From NCBI RefSeq assembly GCF_002943425.1, contig NZ_PTRA01000003.1, positions 335,971 through 399,970 of the forward strand: a stretch of DNA of 64,000 bases, read 5' to 3'. The notes below the pieces were generated by a model that made no database searches, was not told the DNA's origin, and saw only the letters and a list, made by a program, of their open reading frames with translations. Source of the DNA: Siphonobacter curvatus. GTDB taxonomy: Bacteria > Bacteroidota > Bacteroidia > Cytophagales > Spirosomataceae. Position 1 is the stretch's first letter. The number at the start of each line of letters is the position of its first letter. The position numbers and the translations under genes are program-made. Shown one piece after another: positions 1 to 7,711 of this stretch.

Positions 1-59
1 AATCATCAGGATCAGAGCCAGGGAGCCGAGCCTTTTTCGGCGTTTAGGACGAAGGCTGC

Positions 60-240
60 TGTGTAGTCCTAAAATAAGTTGACACAAAAAAGACTTATTA
101 TGGATGGGCAGGAGTTCATTATCACTAAAGAAGCGTAGTTAACGTGATTACAACCTAGGCTTTAAACGGGCCGTGGGTAGTCAGATAGAAAAAGGCGAGC
201 TGACCTACCAGCAGGTGCAAGAGCGATACGGTATCCGCTT
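60..240 (+). pseudogene. IS3-family OrfA remnant with left end
   Basis: An IS3-like left terminus (TGTGTAGTCCTAAAATAAG, from 60) is followed by a decayed OrfA reading frame. An ATG at 100 gives MDGQEFIITKEA and then a stop. The frame resumes as FKRAV-SQIEKGELTYQQVQ-RYGI at 160-230, which matches the helix-turn-helix start of IS3 OrfA proteins. No OrfB follows, so this is a dead end-fragment. From 241 to 530 I see only low-complexity GC-rich sequence and no convincing gene. Confidence 0.6.
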
Positions 241-262
241 GCTTGAGGGCGAACACAATGGC

Positions 263-297
263 AGCGGCCACCGTGGAGCGGCCACCGCGGAGCGGCC
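263..297. repeat. 14-bp tandem repeat, 2.5 copies
   Basis: AGCGGCCACCGTGG is followed directly by AGCGGCCACCGCGG and a partial AGCGGCC. It lies in the non-coding tail of the IS3 remnant. Confidence 0.8.
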
Positions 298-530
298 AAC
301 CGTCTGGGCCTCGATGAATTTTGCGGCCGTCGCTGCGGTCTTTTTCGTGACAATTGCCTCTACGTTTAAGGTACAACAATTATCCAAATCCTCCATTTCT
401 CAATGTCCATTTTTCAGGGCTAAGGTCACAGAACACGCCCTTTTTATCAGCTTACAGATTGATCCTTGCAGCAAGTACATTTAAGTGTGCTTTCCTATAC
501 CATGCTTCAAATTTCTACTAACCTTCCTAG

Positions 531-616
531 AAAAGTACATTATAGAATACTTTTATGGGGTAATAAGAATAAAAATATTATTTTTACATTAAAAAGAATA
601 CTATAATGTACTTTTT
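531..616. promoter_or_regulatory. hipBST operator/promoter with inverted repeats
   Basis: Two related palindromic blocks flank an AT-rich core. The block at 531-554 starts AAAAGTA and ends TACTTTT, a perfect 7-bp inverted repeat. The block at 591-616 is close to its reverse complement (AAAAAGAATAC ... GTACTTTTT). The second block covers the hipB start codon at 606. HipB-type proteins bind such sites to autorepress, so these are the likely operators. Confidence 0.7.
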
Positions 617-821
617 GTCCATCATTGAGGCGATCAAAGCAAGGCGGGAATCACTGCGGGTTACGCAAAAAGAACTATCCGACTTATCTGGTGTAGCGCT
701 GGGTGCTTTAAAAAAATTTGAGTCTGGCAAGGGCAACCCCACTTTATCAACATTAAAAAAGCTGTGTGATGCCCTGGGCCTTGAAATCACCCTGAGCATA
801 AAAAAAACAATTAACCCATGA
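606..821 (+). CDS. hipB: HipB-like antitoxin, XRE-family HTH
   Basis: This 71-residue helix-turn-helix protein has the core IEAIKARRESLRVTQKELSDLSGV followed by a recognition-helix region reading ALGALKKFESGKGNPTL. It is the DNA-binding and probably autoregulatory component of the downstream kinase module. It lacks a long tail, as is usual for HipB. The ATG at 606 lies inside the second operator palindrome, and the TTG at 615 is an alternative start. Its stop overlaps the next start as ATGA, so the three genes are probably translationally coupled. In described HipBST modules, HipB joins the other subunits in a complex and is not the main neutraliser. Confidence 0.85.
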   Translation: MYFLSIIEAIKARRESLRVTQKELSDLSGVALGALKKFESGKGNPTLSTLKKLCDALGLEITLSIKKTINP

Positions 822-1147
822 GAGCCGCAAAAGTTCTTTTTAGAGGAGAAGAGGCTGGTATCCTATCGCAGGATGACGAAGGTAGGTTTGAATTTCAGTA
901 CCACAAAGAATGGATAGAAGACAGTTCGAAACCTGCTATCAGTCTGACTTTACCAAAAACGATTCAGACTTATCAGTCTAAATATCTATTTCCTTTTTTC
1001 TATAATATGCTGCCAGAAGGCTCCAATAAACAATTGGTCTGTCGCCTAAACCGAATAGATCGAAACGACTACTTCGGCTTGCTGCTCACGACTGCAAAAA
1101 GCGACACGATTGGAGCCGTGACAATTATTAAAATCCCAAAACAATGA
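818..1147 (+). CDS. hipS: HipS-like HipA N-terminal subdomain protein
   Basis: This 109-residue protein corresponds to the N-subdomain 1 of HipA, here encoded as a separate gene. Visible family landmarks are ISLTLPK (about 41-47), FPFFYNMLPEG (about 58-68), RNDYFGLLL (about 82-90) and a terminal IGAVTII. In the E. coli O127 HipBST system the equivalent small protein, HipS, is the antitoxin that inhibits HipT. ATGA overlaps join it to both hipB and hipT. I read it as a genuine split gene and not a frameshifted hipA, because both junctions are clean ATGA overlaps and each frame has a proper start and stop. Confidence 0.8.
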   Translation: MRAAKVLFRGEEAGILSQDDEGRFEFQYHKEWIEDSSKPAISLTLPKTIQTYQSKYLFPFFYNMLPEGSNKQLVCRLNRIDRNDYFGLLLTTAKSDTIGAVTIIKIPKQ

Positions 1148-2130
1148 GCTTACCAGTTATTGAATTTTGCCCAGGCACATTGGCGCCTGGCTATGACACT
1201 TACAGCAAGAATTGCCTGAGACGGGTCTTCGATGGCAAGCGCGTAAGTCATTTTCTTAGTTATGGTTCGCCGGCGACTAATCAAGATACTGATGAACTTT
1301 TTGAAGAGAACCGCAAACGGATCTCAATATCGGGTGTCCAGGAAAAGTTCTCGGTAACCCTTGACAAGAATAAATTGCGATTAATCCAAGAAGACGAGCA
1401 AGGTACTTATATCTTGAAGCCGATACCGGCCGCAGGCCGCAGGCCGGACCAAATGCCGGCCAACGAGCATCTGACTATGCAGATCGCCAGGCAGGTTTAC
1501 GGTATTGAAACAGCGGAGAACGCCTTGATCTTTTTTGCCGATGGCGCGCAGGCCTATATTACGAAACGATTTGACAGGCATGCCGATGGCAGGAAACGTG
1601 CGCAGGATGATTTTGCATCATTGGCAGGACGTACGCCCCAAACCCATGGAGAACACTATAAATACTTGGGAAATTATTTAGAGATTTTTGAGCTGATGCA
1701 AAAGTATGTTCCCGCTTACACAGTAGAAGCACCAAAGTTGCTACGCACATTAATGTTCAACTATTTATCCTCTAACGGTGATGCGCATTTCAAAAACTTC
1801 TCGCTGCTTGAAACTGATCAGGGGGACTACCGACTGAGTCCGGCCTATGATTTACTCAACAGCCGTATACATATCGGCGATAAAGATTTTGCACTCGACG
1901 ACGGGATTTTACCAAAAAAACTAGCCCAGGGAAAGGTGATGCAGCAATTTACTTTACTGGCTCAGATAGCAGGAATCAGTTCGAAAGTATTTGACGGAAT
2001 AGTCTCACGTATGCTCAGCGGGTCCCCGCAAGTCGAGCAGTTAATCTCTGCTTCTTTCCTGGACCAGACAACAAAACGAAATTACCTGCAGGCTTATCAC
2101 GGCCGGCTGAGGCAGCTTATGAAAAACTAG
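1144..2130 (+). CDS. hipT: HipT-like Ser/Thr kinase toxin
   Basis: This 328-residue HipA-family kinase lacks the N-terminal subdomain. The Gly-rich loop motif RISISGVQEKFSV carries Ser61 and Ser63 in an SIS arrangement, as in HipT, where such serines autophosphorylate. Other family motifs are TYILKP (Lys92, ATP contact), NEHL (Glu108), NGDAHFKN (Asp213, catalytic) and PAYDLL (Asp236, metal-binding). All are intact, so the kinase looks active. Described HipA and HipT toxins phosphorylate aminoacyl-tRNA synthetases (GltX and TrpS respectively); the target here is unknown. It is the last gene of a three-gene operon next to other mobile and TA sequences. Confidence 0.85.
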   Translation: MSLPVIEFCPGTLAPGYDTYSKNCLRRVFDGKRVSHFLSYGSPATNQDTDELFEENRKRISISGVQEKFSVTLDKNKLRLIQEDEQGTYILKPIPAAGRRPDQMPANEHLTMQIARQVYGIETAENALIFFADGAQAYITKRFDRHADGRKRAQDDFASLAGRTPQTHGEHYKYLGNYLEIFELMQKYVPAYTVEAPKLLRTLMFNYLSSNGDAHFKNFSLLETDQGDYRLSPAYDLLNSRIHIGDKDFALDDGILPKKLAQGKVMQQFTLLAQIAGISSKVFDGIVSRMLSGSPQVEQLISASFLDQTTKRNYLQAYHGRLRQLMKN

Positions 2131-2427
2131 TCATTTCTCTGGCAGAGCTCGGTTAAGATGCATCGGTATCAACTTGAACGAAGCTGTTGAAAAAACGCCG
2201 AGCTATTCACATCAGAGACTTCCGGTGTCAACGAGCGGTAATCTGTGGGGACGCCACCCTTTATTTGAGCACTATCACACAAGCCGGCAGCGTCAGGAGA
2301 CGACCACAAACTTTCGACAAAGCGGGTTACTGAGCTTGACGAGTCAGATTTAGGTTTTTTGGTGTTCTGATGGCATGCACTTATTGCAATCACAAGAATA
2401 CAATCCTGTATTTTATTAATCGCATTG
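2131..2427. other. intergenic region between hipT and abiEii
   Basis: About 300 bp between the tail ends of the HipBST operon and the AbiE operon. The short frames here show no family resemblance and I found no clear terminator. Confidence 0.5.
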
Positions 2428-3294
2428 TTAATGCTGGTTTTGATAATTGACTTTTAGTTTTGATACCAAATCATGAAAATACTGCGGACTCCAACTATTT
2501 AAAACATTGTCATTTGATATAAACCTCCGAATATCATCCTTGATCCGCTGGAAGTTAACGGAATCTATTTTTGCATTCAGCCATACCCGAAACTCGGCTT
2601 CACTGATATTTCCCTGCTCCCAATCTCCACTGTCTTTAACACGTAGCGCAAAGTGGTTAAGATTTAATGCCACACCTTTTCTGATATACCATTCCATATC
2701 ATACCAGTCGCGCCCCTTCATATTGTCGTTCCATTTTCTGAAAAGCAGGGCGTGCATTTTCCCGGCGAAAAGGTCGGAAATGCTAAAACACTTTACATAA
2801 AATGAGAATGGTTTAAGTAGTAGTTTCTCTTCCGTATCAAAGCCCGGAGGCAGCATCGTATCAACTTCCAGTTTGATTTTGATGCTAGCCGTTTGCCCAA
2901 GCCCTTGCTGAGGCACGACGCTTTCTAAAACCAATTCCCGCCAGATTGTTTCCGACTTCAAAAATGCAGAATCAATATTCGTCTTAACCGCTTTCTGTTT
3001 TTCCTTAATCGATACATGCATTCCCAGCGCCTCAAATCCATGGGTAATAGCAGGTAGATAGGTATTGATCGAAAAATCAGGGTCAACGCCGAGTAGGGAG
3101 AAGTCGAGATACTCAGAAAAGTGGTCAATGCCGTAAAAGATGCCGAGTGCGGTACCGCCATAAAATGCAGCCTTTTCAAAGAAGCCTTTACGATAAAGTC
3201 CAGCCAGGGCAACCTCCTGCATAATTTCGCGCAGCGCTTGGGTTGCATCGTTCTTAGTAGCGGGGTTATAGCTCGCGAGCCAATCTTTAATCAT
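2428..3294 (-). CDS. abiEii: AbiEii-family nucleotidyltransferase toxin, altered motif
   Basis: This 288-residue protein belongs to the AbiEii/AbiGii toxin family, nucleotidyltransferases of type IV toxin-antitoxin and phage-exclusion systems. The GG motif is present (AAFYGGTAL, Gly46-Gly47). The C-terminal family block DLFAGKMHALLFRK...KGRDWYDMEWY (about 175-205) is also present. The usual RFSEDLDF metal-binding motif reads HFSEYLDF (59-66), with TAT where GAT would encode the first Asp of the DxD pair. This may cripple catalysis. It overlaps the abiEi end by 8 bp and is translated second in the operon. Confidence 0.85.
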   Translation of the reverse strand: MIKDWLASYNPATKNDATQALREIMQEVALAGLYRKGFFEKAAFYGGTALGIFYGIDHFSEYLDFSLLGVDPDFSINTYLPAITHGFEALGMHVSIKEKQKAVKTNIDSAFLKSETIWRELVLESVVPQQGLGQTASIKIKLEVDTMLPPGFDTEEKLLLKPFSFYVKCFSISDLFAGKMHALLFRKWNDNMKGRDWYDMEWYIRKGVALNLNHFALRVKDSGDWEQGNISEAEFRVWLNAKIDSVNFQRIKDDIRRFISNDNVLNSWSPQYFHDLVSKLKVNYQNQH

Positions 3295-3928
3295 AGTGCC
3301 TAATGAATTTAATGACTTGTGCCAAGCTCTCGCGTTTAGGGGAGTCTGTTAGCCAAGTCTCCATTGTTTTTCTAGCCAGCTGCTGTAACTGATCCTCCTC
3401 TATCCGCAAGTTTTCAATCAGGTAGTCGCCGGCAGCAATTTTACTGCGTAGCTTCAAACCTGCTGTATGGACTATTTTGTCAAACAAAGCTTTCTCAGGG
3501 GATGCGATCAGCGCATGCTGGTTTTTTCCCAGCTCAACTTGACGAATCCCGAAACTGTAATAAGGAAGTGGCATCCGTGTAAAGCTGAACGCGCCTGTCG
3601 GTGTGTTAAAGCTGCGCGAAGCCTTGGTGGTGGCGGAAGATACTTCGAACACCCATTCTGGAATTAGTCCATAGTAGGAGAGTGCGCTGTCAAACGATAC
3701 GTAACTGGGTCCAAGCATGTGGTTTGCCAGAAGGAATGGTTCCGTACGCGTTTCTGAACGTTTCGCCGACGGCAAATACAGCCCCTTTTTAACAGGTTCG
3801 ATAATGCCTGCGGAGATTAATTCATGGATCTTATCGTTGGGACGTTTGTAGCTCTTCAACAGCGAACTCAGCAATTGGTGCGTCAGTGGCTGGCTTGAAA
3901 GATTTCGTATACGCTGAATTAAGTTCAT
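3287..3928 (-). CDS. abiEi: AbiEi-family antitoxin and repressor
   Basis: This 213-residue protein has an N-terminal winged-helix region (about 1-55; HELISAGIIEPVKKGLYLPS) and an AbiEi C-terminal domain (LANHMLGPSYVSFDSALSYYGLIPE, then SPEKALFDKI). Such proteins bind inverted repeats in their own promoter and counter the AbiEii toxin. The ATG at 3926-3928 is one base from a 25-bp perfect inverted repeat, which supports both the start and autoregulation. The downstream abiEii start overlaps the end of this gene. Confidence 0.88.
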   Translation of the reverse strand: MNLIQRIRNLSSQPLTHQLLSSLLKSYKRPNDKIHELISAGIIEPVKKGLYLPSAKRSETRTEPFLLANHMLGPSYVSFDSALSYYGLIPEWVFEVSSATTKASRSFNTPTGAFSFTRMPLPYYSFGIRQVELGKNQHALIASPEKALFDKIVHTAGLKLRSKIAAGDYLIENLRIEEDQLQQLARKTMETWLTDSPKRESLAQVIKFIRHYD

Positions 3929-3929
3929 G

Positions 3930-3986
3930 TGTATTTTTCTTATGGGATAATCGGAATAATACCGATTATCCCATAAGAAAAATACA
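3930..3986. promoter_or_regulatory. abiE operator, perfect 25-bp inverted repeat
   Basis: The left arm at 3930-3954 (TGTATTTTTCTTATGGGATAATCGG) is exactly complementary to the right arm at 3962-3986, with a 7-base spacer. It abuts the abiEi start codon on the minus strand. Known AbiEi repressors bind such repeats cooperatively. The arm next to the start may also form a hairpin in the mRNA leader. Confidence 0.85.
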
Positions 3987-4227
3987 TTTTATTGGCTAGC
4001 CAGAACCAACAAACCCTATAAACAAATAAGGCTTCTGGTTTTCCCTATAAGATAAGGCGAATGCATTCGCGTGTAAAGACCTCAAGGAGCCGTGGGAAAG
4101 TACCATTAAAAACGGCAGTGAAAGGCTAATTCAGGGCTTTCACGCAAGAGCAGCAGAAAAAAATAATTTTCTGCTATGGAATTAAAGCCGCTTTTGCATC
4201 CATAGGGTGAATCTTAACCCTTTCCCG

Positions 4228-6114
4228 ATGAAGCGAACGCTGCTTTTCCTACTCCTTAGCTCCTTTGTAGCCCTGGCGGAACCTACGCCCATCCCGCTGA
4301 CTTCCAAGCTCGAAAAAGTAACCGTTTTCTTAAACGGTGCTCAGATTCAGCGAACCGCTCAAACGGCATTACCCGCCGGGCGAACGGAACTGTATTTCAA
4401 AAACCTCTCCCCTAAACTCGACAAGCAGAGCATCCAGCTCCGAGGGGAGGGAAATTTTACGGTGCTGTCCGTACAGGCTCAGCAGAGCTACGCCGACGAA
4501 GGCGTATCGCGACTGGAGAAAACCAAACAATTTGATAAACGCCGGGCCGAGATCGAAGCTAACATTCAGTTGGAACAAAAGCTGCTCCAAGTGTATAAAC
4601 AGGAAGAAACTCTTTTACTAAAGAATCAGGAATTGGGTGGAAAAGTGCAAACGCTCAAAGCCAGTGAGATCAAAGAAGCGGCGGATTTCCAGCGAACTCG
4701 CCTAACGGAAGTACTCACAAAGCAACTCGAACTGGAACGAAAAATCAATCAGTATACGGACGAACTCAAGGTTCTCAATGGTGAACAAACCCGCGTGAAT
4801 ACGGATACGGATCAGCAGGTAGGGGAGGTATGGATTACTATTTCCAGTCCACAACCCATTGCCCAGGCTCAATTCACCCTCACGTATTTTGTAGCCGACG
4901 CGGGTTGGATTCCTAGTTATGACGCTCGGGTCAATGATCTAACGAAACCCCTGCAACTGGGCTACAAAGCTCAGGTGTTTCAGTACACGGGCGAAGATTG
5001 GAAACAAATCCAGTTAAGCCTTTCCAACGCAGACCCCCGGCAACGGGCGACGCAATCAATGCTTAAGCCTTGGGTAACGGGCCAGACGAATTACTATCCT
5101 GAACTGAATCCTCCCATCAGCCAAACGTACAATCCCACGGTTACGCAGGTTTCTGGTAAAGTGACCGACGTTGCGGGAGTGGCGATTGCTAACGCTTCTG
5201 TAATGGTATCGGGAACGAGTCTAGGCACGCTAACGGATGAAAATGGTTTCTATCGCCTGAGCATTCCACCGAAACTGCCGCAGAGTGCTACCCAACTTGT
5301 CTTTGCTGGGATTGGCTTTCGATCTCAACGAAAACCCTTCTTCTCGGAAATACTGGATGTGCAGCTGGAAGCGGACCAACAGGCATTAAATGAAGTGGTC
5401 GTACGAGGCCAGGGAATTGAGTACAAACGTGCTCTAACGGGAGCGGTTCAGTCTTTGCAGGGAAAGGTAGCGGGTGTACCCTTGGAATTGAATGAAAAAG
5501 AAGCTCCTACCAGTTTCACCTACGACATTAAAACGCCCTATACTATTCCATCGGATGGAAAAGTATACGCCGTAGAGGTGAAGCAGGTAGAATTACCGGC
5601 TTTATACGAATACAGTGCCGTACCTAAACTCAATTCGGACGTATTCCTGACCGCTCAGATTCCCAACTGGGAGCGATATGGTTTACTAAACGGTGATATT
5701 CAGTTGTTTCTGGAAGGCAATTACGTAGGAAAATCGACGCTGAATCTGGACAACACGGGCGACACCCTTCGCTTGTCGCTCGGACGCGACAAAGCGGTGC
5801 AGGTACAACGAACCAAGAAGAAGGAATTCACGAAGAAATCCTTCCTGGGTAGTACGCAGTCCGAGGAACGCCGGTACGAAATCAGCGTACGCAACACCCG
5901 TCGCCAACCCATCTCGCTGGTGGTATACGATCAGTTTCCCATTTCGAAAATGAAAGAGATTGAAATCCTCGATCATCAAGCGAGCGGAGCCGAAGTCAAC
6001 GCGGAAACGGGTATTTTTCACTGGCGATGGAATCTGAAACCCGGCGAAGCCCAAAGTGCACCGTTTTCGTATACCATTCGATCGCCTAAGGCAACGGCTT
6101 CTCTTTTGGAATAA
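4228..6114 (+). CDS. MuiA-like DUF4139 protein with inserted carboxypeptidase-like domain
   Basis: A secreted protein of about 628 residues of the mucoidy-inhibitor MuiA family (DUF4140 then DUF4139), whose biochemical role is not established. The ATG at 4228 is preferred over the GTG at 4207 because it begins the signal peptide MKRTLLFLLLSSFVALA. An N-terminal domain (KVTVFLNGAQIQRTAQ) precedes a coiled-coil (about 80-190) and the beta-rich DUF4139 region (WIPSYDARVNDL; C-terminal RRYEISVRNTRRQPISLVVYDQFP). Between the DUF4139 halves (about 305-425) sits a CarboxypepD_reg-like fold (VSGKVTDVAGVAIANASVMV...GTLTDENGFYRLSI). After it come LNEVVV and SLQGKVAGV, elements normally seen in SusC receptors. 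No operon partner is evident. Confidence 0.8.
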   Translation: MKRTLLFLLLSSFVALAEPTPIPLTSKLEKVTVFLNGAQIQRTAQTALPAGRTELYFKNLSPKLDKQSIQLRGEGNFTVLSVQAQQSYADEGVSRLEKTKQFDKRRAEIEANIQLEQKLLQVYKQEETLLLKNQELGGKVQTLKASEIKEAADFQRTRLTEVLTKQLELERKINQYTDELKVLNGEQTRVNTDTDQQVGEVWITISSPQPIAQAQFTLTYFVADAGWIPSYDARVNDLTKPLQLGYKAQVFQYTGEDWKQIQLSLSNADPRQRATQSMLKPWVTGQTNYYPELNPPISQTYNPTVTQVSGKVTDVAGVAIANASVMVSGTSLGTLTDENGFYRLSIPPKLPQSATQLVFAGIGFRSQRKPFFSEILDVQLEADQQALNEVVVRGQGIEYKRALTGAVQSLQGKVAGVPLELNEKEAPTSFTYDIKTPYTIPSDGKVYAVEVKQVELPALYEYSAVPKLNSDVFLTAQIPNWERYGLLNGDIQLFLEGNYVGKSTLNLDNTGDTLRLSLGRDKAVQVQRTKKKEFTKKSFLGSTQSEERRYEISVRNTRRQPISLVVYDQFPISKMKEIEILDHQASGAEVNAETGIFHWRWNLKPGEAQSAPFSYTIRSPKATASLLE

Positions 6115-6224
6115 GGCTTGGTCGTAAAGCCCTTTGTCACCTCAAAAAAAGTCTTGTTTCTTACAAGCAGCGGAAAAGGACTCGCCAAAGCCCTTGACTG
6201 TAAAGAGCATACAATCCAGCCATG

Positions 6225-6254
6225 AAAAAGGCGACCCCGCAAGGTCGCCTTTTC
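6225..6254. terminator. bidirectional terminator
   Basis: Stem GGCGACC (6230-6236) pairs with GGTCGCC (6243-6249), with AAAAA before and TTTT after. It lies between the convergent MuiA-like and SusD genes. Confidence 0.85.
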
Positions 6255-6276
6255 TGGTAAAACGTAATTTGTCGCC

Positions 6277-7698
6277 TTATTTATCCCACCAAAGCGGCGT
6301 AGACAAAGGTACTTCCGTTGGAACGTTGGAGGTATTTTTGGCCTGTTCACCGTTGGGGTACGCTACCCGGCGAATGAACGTAGGCAGAGCCGCATTCAGG
6401 GGCAGGGTAAAGTTTTTGTATTTATAATCGTAACGGCGGGCGTCATTCCAGGCCTCGGGATTGAGGTAGGTAACCACGTACTTTTCTTTAAAAATCAGAT
6501 CGAGCGTCAGGTTTTGAGCTCCCACGGCTACGGTAGCGTTCGACAGATACGTCTGGCTGGCGGCTGAAGCTACGCCTAGTTTGTCCATGTTGGCCTGAAT
6601 ACCCGCTAGGTAGGCTGCGTAGGCCCGCGTTTTATCCCCACTTCGGAAAGCTGCTTCGGCTTCAATGAATTTGAGTTCGGCGAAGGTCGCAATCAGCAGG
6701 GGCGAAGCATCACCCGTCAGGGGCGAATTCAGCGTAATGTAGCTTTCATCCTTGATCGTATTCGCCGCTCCAATGTTACCCTGTCCGTTGATGGTACCCT
6801 TGTAGACGCCGTTTACCGTTTTATCCGTAATCTTCTCTACGCGGGGATCAAACAACCCGTAGGTCGTACCATTTAACTGATCCACGAGTTGCTCCGACAA
6901 CCAGCCGTCGAGTAGCAAGTTCGCATTATCGCGGGCTATCTGAGCCCAGGGATTGCGGAGCTGAAAGCTGGCCATCTGCGCATCATCGGCGTTCGAAGTA
7001 TACGACTTTTCCACCGCAGCCAATACATCGGCGGGCTTATAAGCACTCGTTTTAGAGACTTTAGTCAGCAGGCGAGCTTTTAGGGCGTAGGCCGTTTTAA
7101 TCCAGGCGGCCGTATTGCCTTTGTGAATAAGATCGTTGGCCGCCGCCAGTTTTACGCGGGAATCGGTTTTACTCAGTTCCGTAATCCCTTCATTGACCAG
7201 ATTCAGCGCAGCGGCGTATAGATCTTCCGCTGTGTCGTACTTGGGCGTAAGCGTAGTACCGGCAAACGCGTCCGAAAAAGGAGCATTGCCGAACAGATCG
7301 TGGATCAGCGTTAAGTGATAGGAAAGCATTACATCGGCGGCTCCTACGTATTCCGAAGCCCCTTGCTGCTGTGCCAGTCGCTTGAGATCACTTAAATCGG
7401 CCATGCCGAAGTAGACCGCATCCCAGGTTCCGGTGTAATCGGTTACCTGATACGTGTCCGTAGGACTGGCCGTACTAGGACTGGCCAGGTACTGCACAAA
7501 ATACGACGTGATTCCGCCCACCCGCTGGGAATTCAGACCCGTTTTCTGCGTTGTCGTCGAAAGCAGGGAGGCCAGCGGTGGATTGGAAATCAGGTTGGGG
7601 TTATCGTTCAAGTCAAAGTAATCCTTACAACCCGAAAGCGTCGTTAAGCCCAGGGTGGTCAGTGCTAAAAGGGTATATCGTTTCAAAGTGCTTTTCAT
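6277..7698 (-). CDS. SusD/RagB-like outer-membrane lipoprotein
   Basis: A lipoprotein of about 473 residues that caps the SusC transporter encoded just upstream and captures its substrate at the cell surface. The lipobox TTLSGC follows the signal MKSTLKRYTLLALTTLGL. The ATG at 7696-7698 starts this signal peptide, so I prefer it to the TTG/ATG a few codons earlier. The pattern SGCKDYFDLNDNPN near the N-terminus and the all-alpha remainder resemble the SusD-like_2 family. It lies 13 bp after the SusC stop, so the two are an operon. The substrate is not evident, since no glycoside hydrolase is adjacent. Confidence 0.88.
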   Translation of the reverse strand: MKSTLKRYTLLALTTLGLTTLSGCKDYFDLNDNPNLISNPPLASLLSTTTQKTGLNSQRVGGITSYFVQYLASPSTASPTDTYQVTDYTGTWDAVYFGMADLSDLKRLAQQQGASEYVGAADVMLSYHLTLIHDLFGNAPFSDAFAGTTLTPKYDTAEDLYAAALNLVNEGITELSKTDSRVKLAAANDLIHKGNTAAWIKTAYALKARLLTKVSKTSAYKPADVLAAVEKSYTSNADDAQMASFQLRNPWAQIARDNANLLLDGWLSEQLVDQLNGTTYGLFDPRVEKITDKTVNGVYKGTINGQGNIGAANTIKDESYITLNSPLTGDASPLLIATFAELKFIEAEAAFRSGDKTRAYAAYLAGIQANMDKLGVASAASQTYLSNATVAVGAQNLTLDLIFKEKYVVTYLNPEAWNDARRYDYKYKNFTLPLNAALPTFIRRVAYPNGEQAKNTSNVPTEVPLSTPLWWDK

Positions 7699-7711
7699 GT
7701 CCATCAAATCA

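Noticed and set aside
818..1147. Reading hipS and hipT as a frameshifted single hipA
   Set aside because: Both junctions are clean ATGA overlaps with intact motifs on either side, and the split matches described HipBST modules.
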